The notes under the pieces were generated by a model. That model did not search any database. It was given only the letters and a program-made list of their open reading frames with translations, and was not told where the DNA came from. DNA of 11,566 bases. Origin: CF-161 sp035638495. GTDB lineage: Bacteria > Chloroflexota > Dormibacteria > Dormibacterales > Dormibacteraceae. This document shows, piece by piece, positions 5,728 through 11,523 of this stretch (positions within the stretch are counted from its first letter, which is position 1; each line of letters starts with the position of its first letter). The stretch covers positions 1 through 11,566 of the forward strand of contig DASQZW010000018.1 in NCBI GenBank assembly GCA_035638495.1, read 5' to 3'. The translations under genes were made by a program, and so were the position numbers.

Positions 5728-7599
5728 TCAGACTCGGCCCGAGAGGGCGCGGAGGGCGTTCACGATGACCAGGACGTCGATGCCCTCCTGGAGCACGGCG
5801 CCGGCGACCGGGGGCAGGAAGCCGGCCGCGGCGACCGCCATCGCGCAGATCGACAGCGACATGCCGGCCACCACGCTCTGCACCGCGATCGCCCGCGTGC
5901 GGCGAGCGATGCCCACGCCCTCGGCGAGACGGTCCAGCCGGTCGACGGTCATCACCACGTCGGCGGCCTCCGAGGACGCGGTGGCACCCCTCGCGCCCAT
6001 CGCCACGCCCACGTCGGCGGCGGCCAGCGCGGGCGCGTCGTTCACGCCGTCGCCGACCATCACCGTCACCCCGGCGGCCCGCTCGCGGCGGACCGCATCG
6101 ACCTTCTGGGCCGGCGTCTGGTCGGCCAGCACGGCGTCGGCGCCGACTGCGGCGGCCACCTGCGCGGCGACGTCCGGGTGGTCGCCGGTCGCCAGGACGA
6201 CGCGCCGCACGCCGGCCCGGCGCAGCTCCCTGATCGCGCCGGGGGCGTCGTCGCGGACCGGGTCGTCCAGCAGGAGGGCGCCGGCCAGGTCGCCGTCCAC
6301 GGCGACGAACACGCTGGACGTGCCCTCGACGGCGCACCGCCGGCGCAGCGCGGCGGCCGCCGGCGGCAGCGCGCCGCCGCCCGCCACCCAGGCCGCGTGG
6401 CCCAGCGCCACCCGGCTGCCGTCGACTACGCCGCGGATACCCGTCCCGGGGTGCTCCTCCACGTGGTCCGGAATGCTCAGGGCCTGCCCGCGCTCCGCGG
6501 CCGCGGAGACCACGGCCGCCGCGAAGACGTGGGGCGAGACCTGGTCCAGCGAGGCGGCCAGGCGCAGCACCTCGTCCGCCGGACGGGAGTCGAAGAGCTC
6601 CACCCCGGCGACCCGAGGCGCTCCCGCGGTCAGCGTGCCCGTCTTGTCCAGCACCACGACTCGCGCTCGCGCCAGCGTCTCCAGCGCGCCGCCGCCCTTG
6701 ACGATCAGGCCCCGCCGCGCCTCGCGCGAGATGCCGGCAACGATGGCGACCGGCGCCGCCAGGATCAGCGGGCAGGGCGTGGCGACGACCAGGACCGCGA
6801 GCGCCCGCACCGGGTCGCCCGACAGCAGCCAGGCGCCCACCGCGACGGCGAGCGCCAGCGGCAGGAACACCAGCGCATAGCGGTCGGCGATGCGCTCGAA
6901 CGGCGCTTTCGAGGCCTGGGCCTCGCGTACCAGCCGGACGATGCCGGCGTAGGTGCTCTCGTCGGCGGTCGCCACCGCCCGCAGCTCGAACGGCGCGCCG
7001 GCGTTGACCGCGCCGCTCCTGACCACCGCGCCGGCGCCTCGCTCGACGGGGCGGGACTCGCCCGTCAGCGCCGACTCGTCCAGCACCACCGCTGTGACCG
7101 CGACCCCGTCGACCGGCAGCACCTCGCCGGTCGCCACCAGCAGCAGATCGCCGCGCCTGACCTCCTCGATCGGCACCGATTCGAGCGCCCCGCCGCTGTG
7201 GCGGCGGACCGAGCGCGGCGCCCGGGCCAGCAGCGCGGACAGCTCGCGGCGGGCGCGCGCCCCCGCGTGCGCCTCCAGGGCCAGGCCGCCGGAGAGCATG
7301 AGGGCGACCACCGCGCCGGCGAGGGCCTGGCCCAGCCCCAGCGCTGCGGACATCGCGAGCAGCGCGATGAGGTCGACGCCGGGCCGGCGACGCAGCAGGT
7401 CCTGCACGACGCTCACGGCGAGCGGGATCAGCGCCAGCGCGGTGACGACGGCCCAGACCAGGTCCGCCGCCGCGTGCTCGCCGGCGAGCCAGGCGACGCC
7501 GCCGGCCGTGATGCCCGCGGCGGTGATCGCGGCCACCACGCGCGGGCTGCCCGCCGTCGCGGAGTACGCGGCGCGCAGCCGGGACACAGCCACTTCCAT
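5728..7599 (-). CDS. Heavy-metal-type (P1B) P-type ATPase
   Basis: 623 aa from ATG 7599. It has the actuator TGES (179-182), the membrane motif TPCPL (274-278), the phosphorylation site DKTGT (318-322, Asp318), LATGDH (469-473) and the hinge GDGVND (516-521). It exports or imports a metal cation at the cost of ATP. There is no N-terminal metal-binding domain (no CxxC ahead of the first helix). Two residues differ from the textbook P1B enzymes: TPC replaces CPC/SPC, and SPHV (355-358) replaces the SEHPL nucleotide-binding motif, so the metal cannot be predicted. The start is uncertain: ATG 7599 has only a GGGGGT just before it, and GTG 7593 is possible; a longer reading to 7731 would cross the repeat region. 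It is divergent from the cytochrome b operon. Confidence 0.9.
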   Translation of the reverse strand: MEVAVSRLRAAYSATAGSPRVVAAITAAGITAGGVAWLAGEHAAADLVWAVVTALALIPLAVSVVQDLLRRRPGVDLIALLAMSAALGLGQALAGAVVALMLSGGLALEAHAGARARRELSALLARAPRSVRRHSGGALESVPIEEVRRGDLLLVATGEVLPVDGVAVTAVVLDESALTGESRPVERGAGAVVRSGAVNAGAPFELRAVATADESTYAGIVRLVREAQASKAPFERIADRYALVFLPLALAVAVGAWLLSGDPVRALAVLVVATPCPLILAAPVAIVAGISREARRGLIVKGGGALETLARARVVVLDKTGTLTAGAPRVAGVELFDSRPADEVLRLAASLDQVSPHVFAAAVVSAAAERGQALSIPDHVEEHPGTGIRGVVDGSRVALGHAAWVAGGGALPPAAAALRRRCAVEGTSSVFVAVDGDLAGALLLDDPVRDDAPGAIRELRRAGVRRVVLATGDHPDVAAQVAAAVGADAVLADQTPAQKVDAVRRERAAGVTVMVGDGVNDAPALAAADVGVAMGARGATASSEAADVVMTVDRLDRLAEGVGIARRTRAIAVQSVVAGMSLSICAMAVAAAGFLPPVAGAVLQEGIDVLVIVNALRALSGRV

Positions 7600-7645
7600 A
7601 CCCCCAGGATGAGCGCCGCGCCGCCGCCCGCCAGCGGTCGGACGC

Positions 7646-7691
7646 CCTCCGGGGAGCCGTCCGAACGGCCTCCGGGGAGCCGTCCGAACGG
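7646..7691. repeat. Perfect tandem duplication of a 23-bp unit in the divergent promoter region
   Basis: Positions 7646-7668 and 7669-7691 are identical and directly abut. Each unit contains the inverted repeat GCCGT-CCGA-ACGGC (14 bp, 5-bp arms; the last C of each lies just past the unit) and a CTCC-GG-GGAG element. The spacing of 23 bp puts both copies on nearly the same face of the helix, as expected for paired operator sites. They lie between the ATPase start and the cytochrome b operon start, so a regulator bound here could act on both. The half-sites differ from the GGGNC type seen elsewhere in the window. Confidence 0.6.
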
Positions 7692-7754
7692 CCCTGGGCG
7701 GCCGGCCGCCACGCCGGCACGGTTGAGCCAATCAAGCAACAGGAGGCGAGCCGA

Positions 7755-7907
7755 GTGGACAACCCCGCCGGATATCTGCATCTCGGGTTCATCGTGATCT
7801 CGCTGCCCAACCTCGCCCTGATCGCGGCGATGATCGCGCTCTTCTTGATCGCGATCCTCGTCCCGTTCCCGCGCGAGGGCGGCAGGGGAGGAGGTGGCTC
7901 GCAATGA
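7755..7907 (+). CDS. Small single-helix membrane protein, 50 aa
   Basis: This short gene starts at GTG 7755, with AGGAGG at 7741-7746, 8 nt upstream. The product opens MDNPAGYLHLGFIVISLPNL, runs through one hydrophobic helix (about residues 11-37) and ends in PFPREGGRGGGGSQ. Its stop overlaps the ATG of the cytochrome b gene by 4 nt (ATGA). Tight coupling and single-helix structure suggest a small subunit of the cytochrome complex, comparable in size and topology to PetG/PetL-type subunits of cytochrome b6f; no sequence similarity to these is claimed. It has no cysteine or heme-binding motif. I do not recognise the family. Confidence 0.75.
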   Translation: MDNPAGYLHLGFIVISLPNLALIAAMIALFLIAILVPFPREGGRGGGGSQ

Positions 7908-8542
7908 GCGACGACGTGGGGACGGAGGTCCAGGCCCCGAGCTGGACACGCGCCGTCCAGCAGCGCCTGGCCCGGGGCCTGCCGATCGAGCGCCTGCTGC
8001 CCGACCGCCAGCCGGTGTATGTGGGGTCGTGGGTCTACGTGTTCGGCGTGATCACGATCGCGGCGCTGGTCTGGGTGATCGCGAGCGGGGTGATCCTCGC
8101 CTTCTTCGGGCCCCAATGGTGGCACACGACCTCGACCGGGCGCTTCTTCAACAGCCTGCACTTCTGGAGCGTCCAGCTCTTCTTCGTGTTCATGGTCCTG
8201 CACCTGTGGGGCCAGTTCTTCATGGCCAGCTGGCGGGACGGACGGGCGCCTACCTGGATGATCGGCGCCATCATCTTCCTGGTCAGCATCGTGGCCGCAT
8301 TCACGGGCTATCTGGCGCAGCAGAACCTCGACTCCCAGTGGATCGCGGCCAACGCCAAGGACGCCGTAAACGCCAGCGGTGCCGGCGGCTTCTTCAACGT
8401 CCTCAACTTCGGCCAGATGTACGGGCTGCACGTGATGCTGGTCCCCGTCGCGGTCACGGTCCTGGTGGTGGTCCACATCGTCCAGGTCCGGATGCGCGGC
8501 GTGGTGGCGCCGATCGACGCGCCCGCGGAGGAGTCGGAATGA
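7904..8542 (+). CDS. Cytochrome b N-terminal (b6-like) protein
   Basis: 212 aa with four membrane helices (about 42-68, 88-108, 117-137 and 174-196). The four heme ligands are visible as two pairs: His86 and His100 (13 residues between) in helix B, His176 and His191 (14 between) in helix D. The 14-residue gap in helix D is the cytochrome b6 form; mitochondrial and proteobacterial cytochrome b have 13. It should therefore bind two b hemes and carry electrons across the membrane. The helix C end reads FTGYLAQQNLDSQW where cytochromes b6 and b have GYxLPWxQ, so the usual quinol-site motif is altered. There is no cysteine, and no cytochrome b C-terminal domain (subunit IV) is encoded nearby. Start and stop overlap both neighbours by 4 nt. 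Confidence 0.9.
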   Translation: MSDDVGTEVQAPSWTRAVQQRLARGLPIERLLPDRQPVYVGSWVYVFGVITIAALVWVIASGVILAFFGPQWWHTTSTGRFFNSLHFWSVQLFFVFMVLHLWGQFFMASWRDGRAPTWMIGAIIFLVSIVAAFTGYLAQQNLDSQWIAANAKDAVNASGAGGFFNVLNFGQMYGLHVMLVPVAVTVLVVVHIVQVRMRGVVAPIDAPAEESE

Positions 8543-9504
8543 CCAGACCCTACGACCTGGTCAGGGAGCTGGCGGTCGCGCTGGTGGGCACGCTGGCGCT
8601 GGTGCTGGTCCTGGCCGCGGTCCTGTCCTCGCCGGACGTGCCCTCGGTGACCATCCAGAGCTGGGCCCAGAAGCAGCCGGTCGACCTGGTCACCACCGCC
8701 GCCGGCGAGCTGGCCGGCACCACCGTCAGCGCCGGCTATGGCGCGCCGTACAACGACGGCTCCAGCTCGGTGCAGAGCCTGGGCCCGGTCTCGCCGCAGT
8801 CATGGGTCGGGGTCCGCCTGCCCGTCGACTCGGCGAAGGAGTTCGTCCTCAACCCGCTGCAGGCCTCGTCGGCCGGCAACGCCGACCTGACCGCCGCGCT
8901 CTCGCAGTACAATGGGGCCAGCGACAGCCAGCGCGTCGCCTGGCTCGACGCCTACACCAAGGCCCTCCAGGACGCCAAGGAGGACAACGGGCGGGTCGTG
9001 GTCGCCGGCGGCGACTACGGGCCGCTGCCCGTCATGATGGCGAACCTGCTCCAGATCGCCCGCGCCGGCGCCCTGGACGGCTATCTGCTGAGCACCGGCG
9101 GCTTCTACCAGACCGACTACACGCGGCCGCTGCTCTTCATGGGCGACGGCACCTACCTCTCCTCGCTGGCCTCCGACCAGCACCTGCTGGGCAACCAGTG
9201 GGGGATGATGAACGAGACCGGCAGCTACCCCGGCCAGACCTGGCTCTGGCTGTACACGCTCTGGTACCAGGTGCCGCCGTTCAACGGGAACGCCAACGCC
9301 GACCTCATGGTCGTGATCACGATGGCCGGCCTGAGCGCGGCGCTGGTCCTGCTCCCGTTCATCCCCGTCGTTCGGAGCATCCCGCGCTGGGTCCCGCTCC
9401 ACCGCCTGATCTGGCGCGACTACTACCGCGGCACAGGGGACGCCGCGCGCCCGGCCCAGCCGGCCGCCGGCGCGACCACCCCGCCGGTTCCGTCGGGCCG
9501 GTAA
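8539..9504 (+). CDS. Cytochrome b-associated membrane protein with large extracytoplasmic domain, unknown
   Basis: 321 aa; I do not recognise the family. A helix at about 12-30 acts as an anchor, residues 31-252 form a large, probably extracytoplasmic, domain, and a second helix lies at about 254-277, followed by RWVPLHRLIWRDYYRG and a Pro/Ala-rich tail. The middle domain is rich in aromatics, Gly and Asp (DYGPLPVMMANLL, GGFYQTDYTRPLLFMGDGTY, GQTWLWLYTLWYQVPP) and holds no cysteine, so it has neither a CxxCH heme site nor a Rieske or ferredoxin cluster. The ATG overlaps the stop of the cytochrome b gene in ATGA form, and the gene is followed by a strong hairpin, marking the end of the operon. 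A structural or quinol/donor-docking partner of the cytochrome is plausible but inferred. Confidence 0.8.
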   Translation: MTRPYDLVRELAVALVGTLALVLVLAAVLSSPDVPSVTIQSWAQKQPVDLVTTAAGELAGTTVSAGYGAPYNDGSSSVQSLGPVSPQSWVGVRLPVDSAKEFVLNPLQASSAGNADLTAALSQYNGASDSQRVAWLDAYTKALQDAKEDNGRVVVAGGDYGPLPVMMANLLQIARAGALDGYLLSTGGFYQTDYTRPLLFMGDGTYLSSLASDQHLLGNQWGMMNETGSYPGQTWLWLYTLWYQVPPFNGNANADLMVVITMAGLSAALVLLPFIPVVRSIPRWVPLHRLIWRDYYRGTGDAARPAQPAAGATTPPVPSGR

Positions 9505-9506
9505 CG

Positions 9507-9542
9507 GGGTCGGGGACGGCGCCGCGGCGCCGTCCCCGATCC
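9507..9542 (+). terminator. Strong hairpin ending the cytochrome b operon
   Basis: A perfect 14-bp stem (9510-9523 with 9526-9539), extendable by one G-U and two G-C pairs to 9507/9542, begins 3-6 bp after the TAA at 9502-9504. It has the two-base centre of a near-continuous palindrome. No T tract follows, but stem strength and position make it a convincing terminator for this type of genome. Confidence 0.7.
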
Positions 9543-9543
9543 A

Positions 9544-9622
9544 CACGGCGAAGGGCCGTGCCCTCGACGCCCCGCCGGCCGGCGCGCGCCTGATCGCGCG
9601 AGGCGGCCCTGGCATCGAGGGC
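9544..9622. other. Nested inverted repeats in intergenic DNA
   Basis: After the terminator lies a 6-bp hairpin (9544-9549 with 9555-9560). It is followed by a nested set: 9560-9571 pairs with 9611-9622 (11 of 12), 9572-9576 with 9602-9606 (5 of 5) and 9583-9588 with 9595-9600 (6 of 6). The stretch 9505-9712 otherwise holds no gene that I can support. The folds could be part of the operon 3' end, a small RNA or simply GC-rich DNA. Confidence 0.35.
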
Positions 9623-9633
9623 CGACCGGCCCT
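9618..9633. promoter_or_regulatory. 16-bp perfect palindromic site (DevR/DosR-like)
   Basis: AGGGCCGACCGGCCCT has 7-bp perfect arms around AC and fits GGGNC-N4-GNCCC. It is the most symmetrical such site in the window. It lies 80 bp before an ATG at 9713 that has a GGAGGAG ribosome-binding site, which suggests that a plus-strand transcript starts between them. It also shares bases with the outer stem of the preceding nested inverted repeats. Confidence 0.4.
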
Positions 9634-9712
9634 GGTTCCGGCGGATGAGAGGGACGACCCTGAAGACAGGCCGGCGGCCGCCATGAGCGGCAGCCGCCGC
9701 GGAGGAGTTGCG

Positions 9713-9815
9713 ATGAACGAACAGGATGCTCAGCCACAGGCGGCTGCGCGCCGGCGACGCCTTCGAGCGGTTGAACTACATGGAGATCCTGGGGAGCTAC
9801 CGGCCGGGTTCGTGA
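9713..9815 (+). pseudogene. Possible small or decayed gene
   Basis: ATG 9713 has GGAGGAG at 9701-9707, a good start signal, and begins MNEQDAQPQAAARR. That frame then continues open for a long way, but only as the antisense of the DUF5661 and zinc-protein genes, so its later part is unlikely to be protein. In another frame an ATG at 9726 gives a 29-aa peptide ending ERLNYMEILGSYRPGS and a TGA at 9813-9815, overlapping the DUF5661 stop. The two pieces could be one small gene broken by a frameshift, or the 29-aa frame may be the remnant of a longer gene. I do not recognise either. The upstream palindrome at 9618-9633 is the main reason to list it. Confidence 0.2.
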
Positions 9816-10096
9816 GCCGGGCGGGAGCTCCAGTACGCGTGCGCCTCGGTCTCCATGCGCTCCAGCCTGGTGTAGTAGTCGGGGAACTCGTGGAGGTGGG
9901 CGAGCGCGATCTTGCCGGTGGTGATCGGGTCGTCGTCGGTGACGTTCGTGGCCCGGTCGCGCGAGCCGTGCTCCAGCTCGACGTCCATGCCCGCGCGGAA
10001 CTGCTCGACGTCGAACGGGGAGGACGCCCAGTCGATCCCGAGCCGCCCGCCGATCGCGGCCGCCTCGTCCGAGCTGAATCGCCGTGGTTCGGTCAC
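9797..10096 (-). CDS. DUF5661-like protein, 99 aa
   Basis: 99 aa, soluble. The sequence follows the DUF5661 pattern: FSSDEAAAIGGRLGIDW, then FDVEQFRAGMDVELEHG, TNVTDDDPITTGKIALAHL, and EFPDYYTRLERMETEAHAYW. The function is unknown in this family. GTG 10096 is chosen because GAGGAG lies 8 nt upstream of it; the GTG at 10114 would put that site inside the gene. It follows the zinc-protein gene with a 24-bp gap between the latter's stop (10121) and this start, so it may be the third gene of that operon. A partial DevR-like palindrome at 10139-10152, inside the end of the upstream gene, may give it a promoter of its own. Confidence 0.8.
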   Translation of the reverse strand: MTEPRRFSSDEAAAIGGRLGIDWASSPFDVEQFRAGMDVELEHGSRDRATNVTDDDPITTGKIALAHLHEFPDYYTRLERMETEAHAYWSSRPAHEPGR

Positions 10097-10120
10097 GTGG
10101 TCATCTCCTCGCACCCATTG

Positions 10121-10876
10121 TCACGCGCGATCGCGCCCGGGCCGATCGGCAGCAGGCAATTGTCCAACCCCGGCCGCCAGGCCGCGATGCGACGAGCAGA
10201 CGGCGGCGCCTCCGCTCGCGGCGACCAGCCGCGCCATGTCGTCCTCGGCGTGGCACACCGGGCATGCCTGGGTGCCGAACGCGACGGCGGTCAGGCGCGC
10301 GAGCGCCGCGTCGGGCGAGCGGATCGCCGCCGCGGCGGTGGCCCGCAGGATGACGGCGATGTGGAGCCGGCCCTGGTCGTCGGCGAGACCGGCCAGCGTC
10401 GCCGGGAGCGCCCGCATCCGTCCGGCCAGCCGATCCGGCGGCCGGTGTTCGAGGCCGGCCTGCAGCCAGCGGAGGCGCCCGGTCCACTCCGCTGCCGCGA
10501 CGTCCGCCAGCATCCGGCCCGCGCCCTGCGAGAAGGCCGCGAACCACCACGCGTGGGACTCGCAGATGGCGACCGCCGCGCCTCGCGCCTGGACCGGGAA
10601 TCGATGGATTGCGTCCGCCAGCCACTCGAACTGCCGGACGCGCGCCGAACAGATCGAGCAGGACTCGTCATCGGGACCGAGGTGCCCGAGACCGTCGCTT
10701 CCCCAGAGCACCAGCAGCGTGGCGCGGCCATCGGCCTGCTCGATCGCGCCGGTGAGGTTCGAGGCATGCCGGCGCAGGTCGTCCCAGGTCAGCCGCCCGG
10801 CGAGGTGCCGCAGGTGACGCAGACAGAGCGCGTCGGACGAATGCCCGTCCCGGCAGACGCCGCAGGCGAACCTCAC
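10121..10876 (-). CDS. Triple CxxC/CxxH putative zinc-binding protein
   Basis: 251 aa. The sequence holds three matching sets of possible metal ligands: C5-C8 with C18-H21, C73-C76 with C105-H108, and C205-C208 with C227-H230, each a CxxC followed by a CxxH. The last four are CPVC and CSSH. Between the sets are helical stretches rich in Ala, Arg and Trp. This looks like three zinc-finger-like (treble-clef type) modules; similar C..C/C..H layouts occur in uncharacterised actinobacterial families such as DUF6062, but I cannot confirm membership. The GTG at 10876 overlaps the TGA of the GntR-type regulator by 4 nt (GTGA), so the two are translationally coupled. Binding of zinc, or redox sensing through the cysteines, is inferred. 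No signal peptide or membrane helix is seen. Confidence 0.75.
   Translation of the reverse strand: MRFACGVCRDGHSSDALCLRHLRHLAGRLTWDDLRRHASNLTGAIEQADGRATLLVLWGSDGLGHLGPDDESCSICSARVRQFEWLADAIHRFPVQARGAAVAICESHAWWFAAFSQGAGRMLADVAAAEWTGRLRWLQAGLEHRPPDRLAGRMRALPATLAGLADDQGRLHIAVILRATAAAAIRSPDAALARLTAVAFGTQACPVCHAEDDMARLVAASGGAAVCSSHRGLAAGVGQLPAADRPGRDRA
10139..10152 (-). promoter_or_regulatory. Partial DevR/DosR-like palindrome before the DUF5661 gene
   Basis: GGGCCGATCGGCAG contains a perfect 10-bp palindrome (GCCGATCGGC) and a complete left half-site GGGNC, but the right half-site is GGCAG instead of GNCCC. Its centre is about 49 bp upstream of GTG 10096. It lies inside the last codons of the zinc-protein gene (the reverse strand reads Ala-Asp-Arg-Pro), so coding constraint alone may explain it. 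Confidence 0.25.
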
Positions 10877-11523
10877 CCGGCGATGACGTAGTCGCTCGTG
10901 TGGAGGTGGTGCGCCAGCGCGGCCAGCGCCTCCTCCCGGTCGCGCGCCTCGATCGCGTCCACGAGCCGGACGTGTTCCTCGACGACCTGGAACCGGTGGC
11001 CGGGGTCGCGGCGGGCCGTCATCTGCATCAGCCGGACGAAGCCGCGGAGCTGGCCGAGGAACTGGGGTACCAGGTGCAGCCCGGATCGCGTCGCAATGGC
11101 GATGTGCATCTCCTCGTCGCAGTCGACGAAGTCGTCCTCCTGCTCTGCCTCCGCGAACCGACGCTGGCGCCGCAGCAGCGTGCGCAGGTGGTCGAAGTCG
11201 TCGTAGCCCATGTTCTCGCAGGCGGAGCTGACCGCGATCCGCTCCAGCGCCTCGCGGACCGCCACCAGCTCGGCGCGCTGGACGGGCGACAGGCTGCGGA
11301 CGACCAGCTGGCGCCGTGGACCGGCCTCCAGCAGCCCCTCGTGACGGAGGGCGTGGAGCGCGTGCCGGACCGGCGTCTTCGACATCCCCAGCGCGCCGGC
11401 GATGGACCCCTCGATCAGCACCGTGCCGGCTCGCAGACGCAGCCGGAGGATCTCCCCCCGCAGGTGCTGGTACGCCAGCGCCGCCAGCCGTCCGGAGCCC
11501 ACCGGCTCGAGCGACGGCGTCAC
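10873..11523 (-). CDS. GntR-family transcriptional regulator, FCD type
   Basis: 216 aa. The N-terminal winged helix-turn-helix (residues about 12-78) reads YQHLRGEILRLRLRAGTVL, then IAGALGMSKTPVRHALHALR and HEGLLEAGPRRQLVV, which is standard for GntR. The all-helical C-terminal FCD domain (about 84-215) has the likely metal ligands Asp136, His140, His184 and His206, so a metal-dependent carboxylate ligand is probable. FCD regulators usually repress genes for use of organic acids or sugar acids, but no such enzyme gene lies in this window. The GTG at 11523 has AGGTG 7 nt upstream. It is coupled by a GTGA overlap to the zinc-type protein, an unusual partner for a GntR regulator. The remaining 43 bp to the window end hold no feature that I can support. 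Confidence 0.93.
   Translation of the reverse strand: MTPSLEPVGSGRLAALAYQHLRGEILRLRLRAGTVLIEGSIAGALGMSKTPVRHALHALRHEGLLEAGPRRQLVVRSLSPVQRAELVAVREALERIAVSSACENMGYDDFDHLRTLLRRQRRFAEAEQEDDFVDCDEEMHIAIATRSGLHLVPQFLGQLRGFVRLMQMTARRDPGHRFQVVEEHVRLVDAIEARDREEALAALAHHLHTSDYVIAG

Noticed and set aside
5068..7797. Very long plus-strand open frames opposite the USP and ATPase genes
   Set aside because: They are low-complexity, Arg/Ala/Gly/Asp-rich translations typical of the antisense of GC-rich genes, whereas the minus strand encodes complete conserved motifs.
5423..8476. A minus-strand frame of about 1000 codons crossing the ATPase and the cytochrome b gene
   Set aside because: It is out of frame with the ATPase and antisense to the cytochrome b; its composition is the repetitive Arg/Gly/Pro type of a shadow frame.
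10125..10136. A perfect 12-bp palindrome GCGCGATCGCGC
   Set aside because: It falls on Arg/Asp codons and the stop region of the zinc-protein gene; alternating GC with a GATC centre is common in such DNA and no second copy was noticed.
9683..10891. A 402-codon plus-strand frame opposite the DUF5661 and zinc-protein genes
   Set aside because: The opposite strand carries a recognisable DUF5661-like protein and ordered CxxC/CxxH motifs. Only the start of this frame (9713 onward) is kept, as a weak small-gene candidate.
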